In this document: positions 41,952 through 50,800 of the stretch, piece by piece
Position numbering within the stretch: position 1 is the first letter of the stretch
Layout: every line of letters starts with the position of its first letter
Notes under the pieces: model-generated
Database searches by the model: none
What the model saw: the letters and a program-made list of their open reading frames with translations, nothing else
Told to the model about the DNA's origin: nothing
Source: Oscillospiraceae bacterium
GTDB taxonomy: Bacteria; Bacillota; Clostridia; Oscillospirales; Oscillospiraceae
NCBI GenBank assembly: GCA_017458335.1
Contig: JAFTFT010000018.1
Coordinates: forward strand, 1-64,000
Length of the DNA: 64,000 bases
Direction: 5' to 3'
Translations under genes and position numbers: made by a program

Positions 41952-44900
41952 ATGAGTACGAAAAAAGTCATGAAGACCATGGACGGCAACGAAGCCGCCG
42001 CGTACGTCGCGTATGCGTTTACCGAAGTTTCCACGATCTACCCGATCACGCCGTCGAGCCCGATGGCGGACCACGTGGATGACTGGGCCGCCCATGGGAG
42101 AAAGAACCTCTTTGGTCAGCCGGTGCAGCTGGTAGAGCTGCAGAGCGAAGCCGGCGCCTGCGGCGCCATGCACGGCGCGCTGGAGACCGGATCTCTGGCC
42201 ACCACCTTCACCGCCTCTCAGGGCCTGATGCTGATGATCCCGCCGATGTTCCGCATTGCGGGCTCCATGCTTCCGGGCGTCATGCATGTCTCGGCCCGTA
42301 CGGTCGGCACGCACTCCATCTCCATCTTCGGCGATCAGAGCGACGTGATGGCATGTCGTCAGACGGGCTTTGCCCAGCTGGCCTCCTCCAGCGTCCAGGA
42401 GTGTATGGACATGGCGGCCGTGGCCCATCTGTCGGCCATCAAGGGCTCCATCCCGTTCCAGCACTTCTTTGACGGTTTCCGCACCTCCCACGAGCTGCAG
42501 AAGATCGAAGTCCTGGACTATGAGGATCTCGGCAAGCTTCTCGACTGGGATGCCGTGAAGCGCTTCAAGGATCACGCCCTGAACTCTGAGCATCCGACCA
42601 TCCGCTCCACCCTGCAGAACCCGGACACCTTCTTCCAGTCCCGTGAGGCCTGCAACACCGCGTACAACGCCCTGCCCGCTATCGTGCAGGAGAAGATGGA
42701 CGCCATCAACGCCCTCACCGGCCGGAACTATAAGCTCTTCAACTACTACGGCGCGCCCGATGCCGAACGCGTTGTGATCGCGATGGGCTCGGTCTGCGAG
42801 ACCATGATGGAAGTGGTGGATTACCTGACCGCAAAGGGCGAAAAGGTCGGCATGGTGCAGGTCCATCTGTACCGTCCCTTCTCCGCCTGCCACCTGCTCG
42901 GCGCGATCCCCGAGACCGTGAAGACCATCACCGTTCTCGACCGCACCAAGGAGCCCGGCAGCGCCGGCGAGCCGCTCTTTGAAGACGTCTGCACCGCCTT
43001 CTCCGAGAGCGACCGCAAGGTAAAGATCCTCGGCGGGCGCTACGGCCTCTCCTCCAAGGATACCATTCCCGCGCATGTCAAGGCCGTGTACGACAACATG
43101 AGCGGCGAGCAGAAGAACCACTTCACCGTCGGCATCAACGACGACGTCACCTTCACCTCGCTCCCGGTGGGCGAGAACATCGTCACCTCCGGCAAGAGCA
43201 TCATCTCCTGCAAGTTCTGGGGCCTCGGCTCGGACGGAACCGTCGGCGCCAACAAGAACTCCATCAAGATCATCGGCGACAACACCGACCAGTATGCCCA
43301 GGCCTACTTCGAGTATGACTCGAAGAAGTCCGGCGGCGTGACCAAGAGCCACCTGCGCTTCGGCCATGAACCCATCCGCTCCACCTACTACGTCACGATG
43401 GCGGACTTCGTGGCATGTCATAAGCAGAGCTACATGAAGAGCTTTGACATCGTGAGCGAGATCAAGGAAGGCGGCACCTTCCTGCTGAACACCGACTGGG
43501 ATATGGCGGGCCTTGAAGAGCATCTGCCCAACCGGGCCAAGCGCATCATCGCCCAGCGCGGCCTGAAGTTCTACACCATCGACGCCACCGATATCGCCGC
43601 GAGAATCGGCCTCGGCAACCGCACGAACACCGTGCTGCAGGCGGCCTTCTTCAAGCTCTCCGGCGTCATGCCCATCGACGAGGCCGTGGAGTATATGAAG
43701 CAGGCCATCGTGAAGACCTATTCCAAGAAGGGCGAGAAGATCGTCAACATGAACTGTGCCGCGGTGGATGCCGGTCTCGACTATGTCCATGAGGTTCAGG
43801 TGCCCGCGGCCTGGGCGGATCTGAAGGATGAAGAGATCGTCATCGATCCGAGCCTGCCCAAGTACATCCGCGAGATCCAGATCCCGGTGAACAACCAGTA
43901 CGGCGACAAGATCCCCGTCTCCAGCTTCATGGACTATGCCGACGGCGTCTCCCCGGTGGAGACCTCCAAGTATGAGCGCCGCGGCATTGCCACGAACGTG
44001 CCGAAGTGGATCCCCGAGAACTGCATCGGCTGCAACATGTGCTCCTTTGTCTGCCCGCACGCCGCCATCCGTCCCTTCCTGCTGACCGAAGAAGAGAAAG
44101 CCGCCGCCCCCGAGGGCATGGTGACCAACAAGGCGGTCGGCAAGGGCTTCGAAGGCTACACCTACCGCATCCAGGTCGACCCGGTGGACTGCCAGGGCTG
44201 CTCCTCCTGCGCCAATGTCTGCATGGCGAAGAACAAGGCCCTCGTCATGGAGCCGCTGGAGAGCCAGATGCACGAACAGCCCAACTGGGACTACCTCATC
44301 AGCCTGCCCGAGAAAAAGAACCCCATGAACAAGTTCACCGTCAAGGGCAGCCAGTTCGAGCGGCCGCTCTACGAGTTCAACGGCTCCTGCGCCGGCTGCG
44401 GCGAGGCCCCGTACATGAAGCTCATGACCCAGCTCTTCGGCGAGAGAATGTACATCGCGGACGCCACCGGCTGCACCTATGTCGTCGGCTCGTCCACGCC
44501 GGCCTTCCCGTACGCCAAGACGGCCAAGGGCTACGGCCCCGCCCCCTCCAACTCGCTGTTTGAGAACAACGCCGAGTACGGCATGGGCATGTATCTGTCG
44601 GTTGCGCAGATGCGCCGCCAGGCAAAGATGCACGCCGAGGCCGCACTGAAAGCCACCGAGGACGAGGCCCTGAAGGCGGCCCTCGTCGCCTGGCTCGAGA
44701 AGGGCGACGACCCGGATCAGACCAGAGAGGTCTCCGACGCCCTGAAGGACGTGCTCGCCGCGACCCGGGACGAGAGCGCGGATGTTCAGTTCCTGAAGGA
44801 CCGCACCGATGCGCTCGTGAAGAAGGCCATCTGGATGTACGGCGGCGACGGCTGGGCCTATGACATCGGCTACGGCGGACTGGATCACGTTCTGGCCTCC

Positions 44901-45467
44901 GGCATCGACGTGAACATCCTGGTCGTGGATACCGAAGTCTACTCCAACACCGGCGGACAGGCCTCCAAGGCCACGGCCATCGGCGCCACGGCGCAGTTTG
45001 CCAACGCCGGCAAGGAGACCGCGAAGAAGGACCTCGGTAGAATCGCGATGGCCTATGACAACGTCTATGTGGCGAAGGTCGCCATGGGCGCGAACCCGGC
45101 ACAGCTGGTCACCGCGCTGAAGGAAGCCGAAGCGCACAAGGGCCCGTCCCTGATCATCGCCTACGCACCCTGCATCAACCACGGCATCACCAACGGCATG
45201 GGCAAGGCCCAGCTCGAGGAGAAGCTGGCGGTGGAGTGCGGATACTGGCCTCTGTTCCGTTACATCCCGGAGAACATCGACGCAGGCAAGAACCCGTTTG
45301 TCCTCGACAGCCGCGAGCCCAACGGCAAGCTGCGTGAGTTCATGATGGGTGAGGTCCGTTTCGCGGCCCTGACCAGAACCTTCCCCGAGCGCGCCGAGGT
45401 TCTCTTCAAGGCGGCCGAGGAGCAGTGCGCCAAGCGCTACGCCACCTACAAGGCCATGGCGGACTGA
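41952..45467 (+). CDS. nifJ: Pyruvate:ferredoxin (flavodoxin) oxidoreductase
   Basis: A 1171-residue single-chain PFOR that converts pyruvate and CoA to acetyl-CoA, CO2 and reduced ferredoxin, the central catabolic step of many anaerobes. Order: N-terminal PP domain (YPITPSSPMADHVDDWA), CoA/transketolase-like middle parts, two ferredoxin clusters CIGCNMCSFVCPH near 691 and CQGCSSCANVCMA near 746, the proximal cluster cysteines CAGCGE near 815, and the thiamine-diphosphate site GGDGWAYDIGYGGLDH near 963. AAGGAG precedes ATG 41952. Codon use is strongly GC-biased at third positions, as in highly expressed genes. Terminator at 45523. Confidence 0.98.
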   Translation: MSTKKVMKTMDGNEAAAYVAYAFTEVSTIYPITPSSPMADHVDDWAAHGRKNLFGQPVQLVELQSEAGACGAMHGALETGSLATTFTASQGLMLMIPPMFRIAGSMLPGVMHVSARTVGTHSISIFGDQSDVMACRQTGFAQLASSSVQECMDMAAVAHLSAIKGSIPFQHFFDGFRTSHELQKIEVLDYEDLGKLLDWDAVKRFKDHALNSEHPTIRSTLQNPDTFFQSREACNTAYNALPAIVQEKMDAINALTGRNYKLFNYYGAPDAERVVIAMGSVCETMMEVVDYLTAKGEKVGMVQVHLYRPFSACHLLGAIPETVKTITVLDRTKEPGSAGEPLFEDVCTAFSESDRKVKILGGRYGLSSKDTIPAHVKAVYDNMSGEQKNHFTVGINDDVTFTSLPVGENIVTSGKSIISCKFWGLGSDGTVGANKNSIKIIGDNTDQYAQAYFEYDSKKSGGVTKSHLRFGHEPIRSTYYVTMADFVACHKQSYMKSFDIVSEIKEGGTFLLNTDWDMAGLEEHLPNRAKRIIAQRGLKFYTIDATDIAARIGLGNRTNTVLQAAFFKLSGVMPIDEAVEYMKQAIVKTYSKKGEKIVNMNCAAVDAGLDYVHEVQVPAAWADLKDEEIVIDPSLPKYIREIQIPVNNQYGDKIPVSSFMDYADGVSPVETSKYERRGIATNVPKWIPENCIGCNMCSFVCPHAAIRPFLLTEEEKAAAPEGMVTNKAVGKGFEGYTYRIQVDPVDCQGCSSCANVCMAKNKALVMEPLESQMHEQPNWDYLISLPEKKNPMNKFTVKGSQFERPLYEFNGSCAGCGEAPYMKLMTQLFGERMYIADATGCTYVVGSSTPAFPYAKTAKGYGPAPSNSLFENNAEYGMGMYLSVAQMRRQAKMHAEAALKATEDEALKAALVAWLEKGDDPDQTREVSDALKDVLAATRDESADVQFLKDRTDALVKKAIWMYGGDGWAYDIGYGGLDHVLASGIDVNILVVDTEVYSNTGGQASKATAIGATAQFANAGKETAKKDLGRIAMAYDNVYVAKVAMGANPAQLVTALKEAEAHKGPSLIIAYAPCINHGITNGMGKAQLEEKLAVECGYWPLFRYIPENIDAGKNPFVLDSREPNGKLREFMMGEVRFAALTRTFPERAEVLFKAAEEQCAKRYATYKAMAD

Positions 45468-45483
45468 TCCGGAACTCCGGAGC

Positions 45484-45497
45484 CGAAAGCGCTGTCA
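45484..45497 (+). promoter_or_regulatory. Cre-like sequence downstream of nifJ
   Basis: CGAAAGCGCTGTCA differs from TGWAARCGYTWNCW at two positions. It lies between nifJ and the nhaC-like gene, about 140 bp upstream of the latter's promoter. Weak pattern evidence. Confidence 0.2.
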
Positions 45498-45522
45498 GAC
45501 AGAATTATCATGGTTAACCGGG

Positions 45523-45550
45523 ACGGCATGACCTTCGGGTCATGCCGTTT
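45523..45550 (+). terminator. Terminator of nifJ
   Basis: 11-bp perfect stem ACGGCATGACC / GGTCATGCCGT closed by a TTCG tetraloop, followed by TTT. Confidence 0.8.
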
Positions 45551-45634
45551 CCCCGTCCCGATGCTGCCGGATCCCGGGGCCTGAGAACAAAAAGCCTCAG
45601 GGATGCCAGACCGGCATCAGACCTGCAGCGCCTA

Positions 45635-45663
45635 TTGACAAAACGCGGCGGGTCGTGTATCTT
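45635..45663 (+). promoter_or_regulatory. Promoter of the nhaC-like gene
   Basis: TTGACA (45635-45640), 17-base spacer, TATCTT (45658-45663); leader of about 100 bases with no recognised element. Confidence 0.6.
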
Positions 45664-45773
45664 CGGGCTGATGCCTCACGGCGATGTGCAGGGTTTTCTG
45701 CCGCGAATGACAGAGAAAGCCCGGTTCGGAACTGCTCTGCGGGCATCGAGAACAACAGAGGAGAATCTGAGTC

Positions 45774-47186
45774 ATGAAAAGTACGAAAAAAAGCGGGATC
45801 GCGCTGATCCCGTTCCTGGTCTTCATCGTGGTCTACCTCGGCGCCGGCCTGATCTATCAGGCCAGGGGAGAGGCGATGGCCTTCTACATGTTCCCGTCGG
45901 TCACGGCCATGTTCCTTGCGGTTCTGGTCGCGTTCTGCATGGGGAAAGAATCGATCAGCGAGAAGTTTGAGACCTTCGCAAAGGGCGCGGGCAACGTGGA
46001 TGTCCTGACCATGCTGGTGATCTACATGCTGGCAGGGGCCTTTGCCAATGTCGCCGGTACGATGGGGGCCAAGGATGCCACCGTCAACCTCGGTCTCGCC
46101 CTGGTACCGCCCGCTCTGCTGGCAGCCGGCCTCTTTGTGATCGCGGCCTTCTTCGGCACGGCCACCGGCACCTCCATGGGCACCATCTCGGCGCTGATCC
46201 CCATCGCCATCGGCGTGGCGGAGAAGGGCAACCTGTCCACTACCATCGTCATTGCCGCGGTAGTCGGCGGGGGAATGTTCGGCGACAACCTCTCGATGAT
46301 CTCCGACACCACCATCGCCGCCACCCGCTCCCAGCGTGTTGAGATGCGGGATAAATTCCGGGTGAATTTCCTCATCGCGCTGCCCGCTGCCGTGATTACG
46401 CTCATTCTTCTGCTGGTTTTCGGCCGGCCGGAGAGCGCCGCTCCCCTCGGCGATCTGTCCTACAACATCCTGAAGATCGTTCCGTATCTGGCGGTTCTGG
46501 GTCTGGCCCTGTGCGGCATGAATGCGTTCGCCGTTCTCGTGATCGGCATCTTTGCCGCCGGCATCATCGGCATTCTGACCGGCTCCATGGACATCGCGGG
46601 CTTTGCCCAGGCCATTTACGACGGCTTCTGCGGCATGAACGAGGTCTTCTTCCTGACGCTCCTGTGCGGCGGCATGTCCGCGATGATCGCAAAGAACGGC
46701 GGCATCAACTGGATCATCGAAAAACTGCGCGGCGTCATGAAGGGCAACAAGTCCGCCCAGGTCGGAATCTCCGCTCTGGTCTCCGCCTGCGACTGCGCCA
46801 CGGCCAACAACACGGTGGCCATCATCGTCGCCGGCGACATGGCGCGCGAAGTCTCCCATACCTATAAGGTCGACCCGCGGCGTACGGCGTCCCTGCTGGA
46901 CATCTTCTCCTGCGTCTTCCAGGGTGTCATTCCCTACGGAGCCCAGCTCGTCGTGGCGGCGAGCCTGGCGACCCAGGCGTCCACGACCGGCCAGACCTTC
47001 TCGGCCGCCGGCCTGGTCGGAAGCATGTGGTACTGCTGGATCCTCGCGGCCTTCGGCCTTCTGTCCATCTTCGTCCCCTTTGCCGACGGCGTCACCCGGA
47101 AAAATCCCTGGAACTGGGAGTATGACTGCCCGGAATCCGAGGTCGCAGCAAAGAAGGCCGCACAGGCCGCGGAAGCGGACGCGTAA
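45774..47186 (+). CDS. NhaC-family Na+/H+ antiporter
   Basis: A 470-residue membrane protein with about 11-12 hydrophobic helices. Typical NhaC pieces: AAFFGTATGTSMGTISALIPIAIGVAEKG, VVGGGMFGDNLSMISDTTIAATRSQ, SACDCATANNTVAIIVAGDMAREV and FSCVFQGVIPYGAQLVVAASL. Such carriers exchange Na+ (or organic anions) for protons; the true substrate is uncertain. GAGGAG precedes ATG 45774. It follows nifJ but has its own promoter; a hairpin follows at 47246. Confidence 0.9.
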   Translation: MKSTKKSGIALIPFLVFIVVYLGAGLIYQARGEAMAFYMFPSVTAMFLAVLVAFCMGKESISEKFETFAKGAGNVDVLTMLVIYMLAGAFANVAGTMGAKDATVNLGLALVPPALLAAGLFVIAAFFGTATGTSMGTISALIPIAIGVAEKGNLSTTIVIAAVVGGGMFGDNLSMISDTTIAATRSQRVEMRDKFRVNFLIALPAAVITLILLLVFGRPESAAPLGDLSYNILKIVPYLAVLGLALCGMNAFAVLVIGIFAAGIIGILTGSMDIAGFAQAIYDGFCGMNEVFFLTLLCGGMSAMIAKNGGINWIIEKLRGVMKGNKSAQVGISALVSACDCATANNTVAIIVAGDMAREVSHTYKVDPRRTASLLDIFSCVFQGVIPYGAQLVVAASLATQASTTGQTFSAAGLVGSMWYCWILAAFGLLSIFVPFADGVTRKNPWNWEYDCPESEVAAKKAAQAAEADA

Positions 47187-47245
47187 AGCGGCACAAAACA
47201 GAACGAATGTGCATCCATCCGGAGTGCGGCTCCGGACAAAAGAAC

Positions 47246-47276
47246 GAGGTCCATGTGCAGAACGCACATGGGCCTC
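47246..47276. terminator. Hairpin between the nhaC-like gene and the lipoprotein gene
   Basis: GAGGTCCATGTGC / GCACATGGGCCTC, 13-bp stem with one G-T pair and a 5-base loop, between convergent genes. T-runs are weak. Confidence 0.55.
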
Positions 47277-47345
47277 ATTGTACACCTGTCAGCGGAACGA
47301 TGCAGGTCGGTGAATCCGATCCGATCTGTCCAAACCGGAACAAAA

Positions 47346-48194
47346 TCAGGCGGCGGCGGTCACAGCAGTGATGTGGGGGTTCGGTCCCTCGTACCAGTAG
47401 AGGAAGCCTTCCAGATCGACGGTGTCGCCGACCTTCAGGTTCTCAACTGCCTTATAGACCTCGGTCTCTTCGTTGCAGAGGTAGTACTCCACGCAGAAGT
47501 CATAGGTCTGGCCGTCCTTGGAGACCTTGAAGTACAGGTCGTCCGTCTTGTCGGCCTCGTTCTTGTAGGCGAAGGCGGCGCCGCTCTCGTCATAGGCCTC
47601 GACGGTCATGCCCTTGAAGGAGACCAGCTGGTTCTGATGCGCGACGAGTTCGTCCTTGCCCAGCAGCTCGGTGACATCCACCGGTGTTGCGGTGAAGCTG
47701 TCGCCGTCCAGCAGCTCGAAGCTGGCATCGACGATCTCAACCTCGCCGGACCACTCGGCCTTATAGCCGGTGACGCGGATCTTCTGACCCGCGACGAGCT
47801 TGGCATAGTCGGCCTCGGAGCAGGTCATGTTGTACAGGAAGTAGGCGCCGTCCTGGTCCTGGGTGTAGACCGTGGCCTTGTCCTCCCACCAGCTCTGCTT
47901 GGCCTGGACATAGGTCTCGACGCAGACAGGATCGTCCACCGCGGCGGCGGTGAAGTCGGCATAGCTCATGACGGCGACTTCGGCGGGCTCTTCGGCGGCT
48001 TCTTCGGCAGGGGCGGCTTCCTCCGCGGCCGGCTCTTCAGCAGCAGGGGCCTCAGAGGCGGCGGGCTCTTCCGTGGCGGCAGGGGCCTCAGAAGCAGCAG
48101 GCGCCTCGGTGGCGGCGGGCTTTGCGCTCTGTCCGCAGGCGGCCAGGGCGAATACCATGACCAGCGCGAGAATCAGTGCAAGATACTTTTTCAT
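47346..48194 (-). CDS. Secreted lipoprotein with Ala/Glu/Pro linker and OB-fold-like domains
   Basis: A 282-residue lipoprotein: MKKYLALILALVMVFALAACGQ is a signal peptide ending in the LAAC lipobox, so it is lipid-anchored at Cys19 or 20. A low-complexity Ala/Glu/Pro linker (AASEAPAATEEPAASEAP and so on) spans about residues 25-75. Then come two beta-rich OB-fold-like modules, roughly 80-165 (QKIRVTGYKAEWSGEVEIVDASF) and 185-280 (GDTVDLEGFLYWYEGPNPHI). No enzymatic motif is seen; ligand binding is plausible. ATG 48194 has GGAGG upstream; the frame extends further but without a start signal. Confidence 0.82.
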   Translation of the reverse strand: MKKYLALILALVMVFALAACGQSAKPAATEAPAASEAPAATEEPAASEAPAAEEPAAEEAAPAEEAAEEPAEVAVMSYADFTAAAVDDPVCVETYVQAKQSWWEDKATVYTQDQDGAYFLYNMTCSEADYAKLVAGQKIRVTGYKAEWSGEVEIVDASFELLDGDSFTATPVDVTELLGKDELVAHQNQLVSFKGMTVEAYDESGAAFAYKNEADKTDDLYFKVSKDGQTYDFCVEYYLCNEETEVYKAVENLKVGDTVDLEGFLYWYEGPNPHITAVTAAA

Positions 48195-48221
48195 GTTCTT
48201 CCTCCTTGTCTCAGATGAAGG

Positions 48222-48255
48222 TAATAATCCTGTTCCCGAAGGAACAGGATTATTA
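48222..48255 (-). terminator. Terminator of the sugar ABC operon, overlapping the next promoter
   Basis: Perfect 14-bp stem AATAATCCTGTTCC / GGAACAGGATTATT with CGAA in the loop, read as TTCG on the minus strand, an RNA tetraloop. It overlaps the TATAAT of the lipoprotein promoter. Confidence 0.75.
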
Positions 48256-48279
48256 TAGACCAAATCGGATGAAAATCAA
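48252..48279 (-). promoter_or_regulatory. Promoter of the lipoprotein gene
   Basis: Minus strand TTGATT (48274-48279), 16-base spacer, TATAAT (48252-48257). Confidence 0.6.
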
Positions 48280-48316
48280 GGGAATGTTGCCCCAAAATTC
48301 AGCGGGACAAACCGGA

Positions 48317-49927
48317 TCATCCCTTCCGCTTTTTCCTGCGTGCCAGGTCGAAGAGAAGATACAGCAGGATCAGCAGCCAGACGGCGCCCAGCGTCGTGAG
48401 CAGCGCAACAGACGTGTACGGCAGCGGACCGAGATCCGCCCTACCGCCGGAGGCGGCGATGCTGACCTGATCGAGGCGGTAGAGGGCGTTGACATCGTTA
48501 AAGAGCTTGTCCATGTAGGCGTCGTCCACGGTCTGCCTGCGGCGCACGGACTTGGTGACCTCTTCAATCATCTGGCCTGCGGCGTCGCGCAGCGAGGTGG
48601 ATCCGTTGAACACGGGCGTGGTGAAGGTGTACGCGGTGTTTTCCATCAGGAGCTTCGAAGCGGCGATCTTCACGTCATAGTGCAGATCGTTGTCCTCGCC
48701 GGCACGGCGGAGGTAGTCCTGATACTCATTGCTGTTCTGTGCCTTGGAGGTGACGGGGACATAGCCCTCAGTCTCGGCATAGGCGATCTGCACGTCATTG
48801 GTCAGAAGATATTGGGCAAAGAGCCAGGAGGCCAGGACTTCCTGCGGATCGGCCTTGTTGAACACGCAGACGGAGGGACCCTGGGAGATCATGGCGGGGT
48901 GCTCGGGATCAAACTGGGGAACGGGCAGGACCGCCGTCTCAAAGTCCACCACCTTGTCGGCGCTGATATCCAGCAGGGGGGCGTCCGAGCCCATCCAGGT
49001 TGCGCCGGCGGTGGAGTCCACCGCGAAGACACACTGGCCGGCGTTGAGGAAGTTTGCGGGGTAGCTTGAAATCTTAAAGGTGGAGAAAGCGCCGTTTTTC
49101 ACATGCCCGGCGATGTCATAGAGCAGCTCGCGGGTCGTGTCGTTGAAGATCAGAATCTCGCCGGCCGGGGTGGAGTAGCCCGCGTCCTTCTGGCGGAGCA
49201 TCTGGATCATCATGTTGTCGGTGGACTTGTAGAGGAAGGGAATCATGACCTTCTGCCCGTTGAGCAGATAATTCCCGTCGGCATCCTTCTTCGCGGCCGC
49301 TTCGGAGACCTCCCACACAAAGTCCCAGGTCAGGGTTTCCGGAAGCGTATAGCCGAGCTTTTCCAGGAGGGTCTTGTTTACATAGCAGGCTTCGGTAGAG
49401 CGCATGTACGGAACGGCGTAGTGAACGCCGCCGATGGTGCACTCGCTGAGAAACTGGGGGATGATCTCCTCCTGCGTCGGGGAATCGAAGAGAAGCTCCG
49501 ACCCGCCGAGACCGTAGCGCGCATCGGCAAACAGATCGTCCAGCGGCACCACCACGTCGGAGCCGGTCATATAGGTCGCGATATGGTCGGGATAGGTGAT
49601 GCAGACGTTGGGGGTGGTGTTGGTGGCGATGTTTGTGATGACGTCGTTGTAGATGCGGCCGTAGTCGGTGTAGAGCCGCATGTTCACCGTGATGTTCGGG
49701 TACAGGGCCTGAAAGTCCGAAATGGCCTTCTGGTAGATGGCTGTCTGGGTCTTGTTGGTGTCGTTCTTGGCCCAGAAGGTGATTTCATGCTGCTTCGAAG
49801 TGTCAAAGCTATCCGGCACCGTAAAAGCCGCGCGGCCCCGGGAGCCATGACAGGCGCTCAGCGGCAGCACGCACAGGAACATCAGCAGCGCAAGGAGCAG
49901 GGAAGAGAGTCTGCGAAACCGGATCAT
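48317..49927 (-). CDS. Carbohydrate ABC transporter substrate-binding lipoprotein
   Basis: A 536-residue extracellular sugar-binding protein: signal peptide SSLLLALLMFLCVLPLSAC with a lipobox (Cys26), then family-1 SBP features (HEITFWAKNDTNKTQTAIYQKAISDFQALYPNITVNMRLYTDY, GGVHYAVPYMRSTEACYVNKTLLEKLGY, GPSVCVFNKADPQEVLASWLFAQYL). Unusually it has a C-terminal membrane helix (VALLTTLGAVWLLILLYLLFDLARRKKRKG), so both ends may be anchored. ATG 49927 overlaps the permease stop by four bases. It is the last gene of the operon, whereas the binding protein is usually first. Confidence 0.92.
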   Translation of the reverse strand: MIRFRRLSSLLLALLMFLCVLPLSACHGSRGRAAFTVPDSFDTSKQHEITFWAKNDTNKTQTAIYQKAISDFQALYPNITVNMRLYTDYGRIYNDVITNIATNTTPNVCITYPDHIATYMTGSDVVVPLDDLFADARYGLGGSELLFDSPTQEEIIPQFLSECTIGGVHYAVPYMRSTEACYVNKTLLEKLGYTLPETLTWDFVWEVSEAAAKKDADGNYLLNGQKVMIPFLYKSTDNMMIQMLRQKDAGYSTPAGEILIFNDTTRELLYDIAGHVKNGAFSTFKISSYPANFLNAGQCVFAVDSTAGATWMGSDAPLLDISADKVVDFETAVLPVPQFDPEHPAMISQGPSVCVFNKADPQEVLASWLFAQYLLTNDVQIAYAETEGYVPVTSKAQNSNEYQDYLRRAGEDNDLHYDVKIAASKLLMENTAYTFTTPVFNGSTSLRDAAGQMIEEVTKSVRRRQTVDDAYMDKLFNDVNALYRLDQVSIAASGGRADLGPLPYTSVALLTTLGAVWLLILLYLLFDLARRKKRKG

Positions 49928-50787
49928 CCCTTGGTCCCTCCTCTCGAAACCCCGGCCATGACCTTCTTGCGGAAGATCAGAAACAGCACGATCAGCGGTA
50001 CGGAGATTACCACGACCGCCGCCATCATGGCGGGGATGTTCTCCCGGCCGAAGCCGTTTTCGCGGATCTCCTGAATGCCGTTGGAGACTAGGAAGTAGGC
50101 CTCGTCGTCGGTGATGAGCCGTGGCCAGACGTAGGCGTTCCAGCATTCAATGATCTTCAGAATGGTGATCGTCACCATGGTGGGCTGGCAGATGGGGAGC
50201 ATGACCTTGAAGAGGTACTTGAGGTCCGAGGTTCCGTCCACCTTGGCGGCCTTGTAGAGCTCGTCCGGGATCTGCTCAAAGTTCTCCTTCAGCAGATAGA
50301 TGTAGAACACCGAGGTGACCGAGGGAAGAATCAGGCCCGTAAAGGTGTTGCGCAGGCCCCAGTCGGTGATGGTGACGAAGTTCGTGATGATGACCAGCTC
50401 GTTCGGAATCATCATCAGCGCGAGAAACAGGGCGAAAACCACGTTCTTTCCCGGAAAGTCCAGCCGCGCGAAGGCGAAGGCCGCAAAGAGAATTACCACC
50501 AGCATGAGGGCGGTCGTCACCAGGGTGAAGATCAGCGTGTTCAGGAAGTAGCGGGAGAGCGGGACGGCGGTGAAGGCATCCTTGTAGTTCTGAAGCGTGG
50601 GCGCGAGGGTATAGAACTTCGGGATATACTCGGAGTTATAGGCGCTGTAGCTCTTGAGGGAGCTCAGAATCATCCAGTAGAAGGGGAAGAGCACGATCAG
50701 CGCCCAGATGCTCAGGAAGAAGTAGGTGAGGGTCTTGCGCAGCGTCTCCCGGCGGCGGGTGCGCTGTTCGATCACGTCATAATCCAT
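49924..50787 (-). CDS. Carbohydrate ABC transporter permease (MalG type)
   Basis: A 287-residue inner-membrane permease with six helices. The EAA loop ELYKAAKVDGTSDLKYLFKVMLPICQP contacts the ATPase; the start DYDVIEQRTRRRETLRK and PFYWMILSSLKS are typical of MalG-like subunits. Together with the gene at 50801 it forms the channel. 13 bases separate the two permease genes. Confidence 0.93.
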   Translation of the reverse strand: MDYDVIEQRTRRRETLRKTLTYFFLSIWALIVLFPFYWMILSSLKSYSAYNSEYIPKFYTLAPTLQNYKDAFTAVPLSRYFLNTLIFTLVTTALMLVVILFAAFAFARLDFPGKNVVFALFLALMMIPNELVIITNFVTITDWGLRNTFTGLILPSVTSVFYIYLLKENFEQIPDELYKAAKVDGTSDLKYLFKVMLPICQPTMVTITILKIIECWNAYVWPRLITDDEAYFLVSNGIQEIRENGFGRENIPAMMAAVVVISVPLIVLFLIFRKKVMAGVSRGGTKG

Positions 50788-50800
50788 GTGCGCACCTCCC

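Noticed and set aside
41820..45182. A very long open frame antisense to nifJ
   Set aside because: It mirrors nifJ codon by codon; strong third-position GC bias removes stops on the other strand. It is His/Gly/Val-rich low-complexity, has no ribosome binding site and no family match.
45597..47285. Long minus-strand frame opposite the nhaC-like gene
   Set aside because: The plus strand encodes a clean transporter; the reverse product is Gly/His/Asp-rich nonsense.
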